This document shows, piece by piece, positions 63,336 through 64,000 of a DNA stretch of 64,000 nt. Source of the DNA: Bacillus sp. N1-1. Its GTDB lineage: Bacteria; Bacillota; Bacilli; Bacillales; Guptibacillaceae. Where the stretch lies: NCBI RefSeq assembly GCF_009818105.1, contig NZ_CP046564.1, positions 3,720,001 through 3,784,000 of the forward strand, read 5' to 3'. The position numbers and the translations under genes are program-made. How positions within the stretch are numbered: position 1 is the first letter of the stretch; every line of letters begins with the position of its first letter. The notes beneath the pieces were generated by a model. The model saw nothing but the letters and a program-made list of their open reading frames with translations. It did no database searches and had not been told where the DNA came from.

Positions 63336-64000
63336 ACAAATAACCTTTTTGCTCTAATAATTGTTCATGCGTGCCTTTTTCAATAATCTTCCCTTGATCG
63401 AGGGCGATAATTTGATCGGCTCGTTGGATCGTATTTAAACGGTGGGCGATAATAAAGCTCGTTCTACCTTCCATTAACGACCAGAGCGCTTTTTGGATTT
63501 GAATTTCCGTTCGCGTATCAATGCTGCTTGTTGCTTCGTCGAGGATCAAAATCGCAGGATCGGCAAGCACCGCTCTTGCGATGGAAAGAAGTTGTCTTTG
63601 ACCGAAACTAATCCCTCCCCCGTCTTGATTCAGGACCGTATCATATCCTTCTGATAATTTCGAAATAAATGTGTGCGCATTTGCTACTCGCGCCGCTTCT
63701 TCTACTTCTTCATCCGTTGCATCCAGACGTCCATAGCGAATGTTTTCACGAACGGTTCCATTAAACAAAAAGGTATCTTGAAGAACAAAACCCATGTTTT
63801 GTCTCAGGCTTTCTCTTTTAACTTTCGTAACGTCGTGATCATCGACTTCGATTGTGCCCCCATTCAGTTCGTAGAAGCGCATGAGCAGGTTCACGATTGT
63901 TGTTTTCCCTGCTCCTGTTGGTCCAATAATCGCAACCGATTCACCTGGTTTTGCTTCAAACGAAATGTTCGTAAGCGTCGCACCGTCTTTTTCATAACCA
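63316..64000 (-). CDS. ABC transporter (fused or partner ATPase), C-terminal part, 5' end outside window
   Basis: The frame stays open from the stop at 63316 to the window end. The visible part is the nucleotide-binding domain: Walker A GPTGAGKTT (about 63930), Q loop NMGFVLQDTFLFNGT, signature ISFGQRQLLSIA (Gly-Gln in place of Ser-Gly order), Walker B AILILDEATSS, switch His in IIAHRL. The A-loop Tyr is in GYEKDGA at the edge. The pattern matches MsbA/BmrA-type lipid or drug exporters. A GTG at 63894 is internal. The last residues (GQVGT) overlap the repeat hairpin at 63312. Confidence 0.9.
   Translation of the reverse strand, partial: GYEKDGATLTNISFEAKPGESVAIIGPTGAGKTTIVNLLMRFYELNGGTIEVDDHDVTKVKRESLRQNMGFVLQDTFLFNGTVRENIRYGRLDATDEEVEEAARVANAHTFISKLSEGYDTVLNQDGGGISFGQRQLLSIARAVLADPAILILDEATSSIDTRTEIQIQKALWSLMEGRTSFIIAHRLNTIQRADQIIALDQGKIIEKGTHEQLLEQKGYLWGQVGT

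Noticed and set aside
1..64000. CRISPR array, tRNA, rRNA, insertion sequence, prophage or replication origin
   Set aside because: No regular spacer-repeat pattern, no cloverleaf or rRNA core, no transposase or integrase reading frame and no DnaA-box cluster was found by reading.

Overview
The window looks like chromosomal DNA of a Gram-positive, spore-forming-type Bacillaceae with low to moderate GC. The reasons are strong Shine-Dalgarno sequences, frequent TTG and GTG starts, many hairpin-plus-T terminators, and a degU-degS-yvyE-tagO-tagU block that matches the Bacillus subtilis arrangement. The genus cannot be fixed from sequence alone. Many marine or alkaliphilic Bacillaceae share this style of secreted protein with C-terminal cell-wall-binding repeat 2 (cwbr2) domains. 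No rRNA, tRNA, CRISPR array, prophage or transposase gene was seen.

Layout. 1-5.8 kb: the end of an NlpC/P60 wall hydrolase, the DegU/DegS two-component pair, YvyE, TagO and an LCP (TagU/LytR-type) polymer ligase. 5.9-19.7 kb: a leftward polysaccharide locus with glycosyltransferases, two unusual fused methyltransferase-like/coiled-coil/glycosyltransferase proteins, two UDP-hexosamine dehydrogenases and a TagGH-type ABC exporter. 20-38.3 kb: a surface-protein region with an amidase, two subtilases and a SpoIID/LytB protein, all carrying three cwbr2 repeats. WecB/MnaA, an SGNH-type protein, and an NprR-like regulator with a small secreted propeptide also lie there. 38.5-43.4 kb: small membrane and hypothetical genes, including a cyclic-di-GMP-I riboswitch in front of a 45-residue membrane protein, and a UDP-glucose dehydrogenase. 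43.4-46.9 kb: formate dehydrogenase with its DUF1641 partner. 47-50.4 kb: the ATP-grasp / alpha-E / transglutaminase cassette. 50.5-59.5 kb: a sugar ABC transporter and, close by, a sugar-binding-protein / YesM kinase / YesN regulator sensing system. 59.8-64 kb: a giant membrane protein and the end of an ABC exporter.

How it fits together. TagO, WecB, WecC, a WbpA-like dehydrogenase and Ugd supply a lipid-linked GlcNAc primer and acidic sugars. Glycosyltransferases build a chain, the ABC exporter moves it out and the LCP protein attaches it to peptidoglycan. This fits a uronic-acid-rich wall polymer better than a glycerol-phosphate teichoic acid, since no TagB/D/F genes are present. The cwbr2 enzymes would act in that wall.

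The most novel elements are (i) an NprR-like receptor at 32094-33356 followed by a 45-residue propeptide with a perfect seven-residue repeat, HDKVPDS twice, encoded by almost fully different codons, and (ii) the riboswitch-controlled small membrane protein at 40354-40491 with a frameshifted paralogue at 39673-39803.
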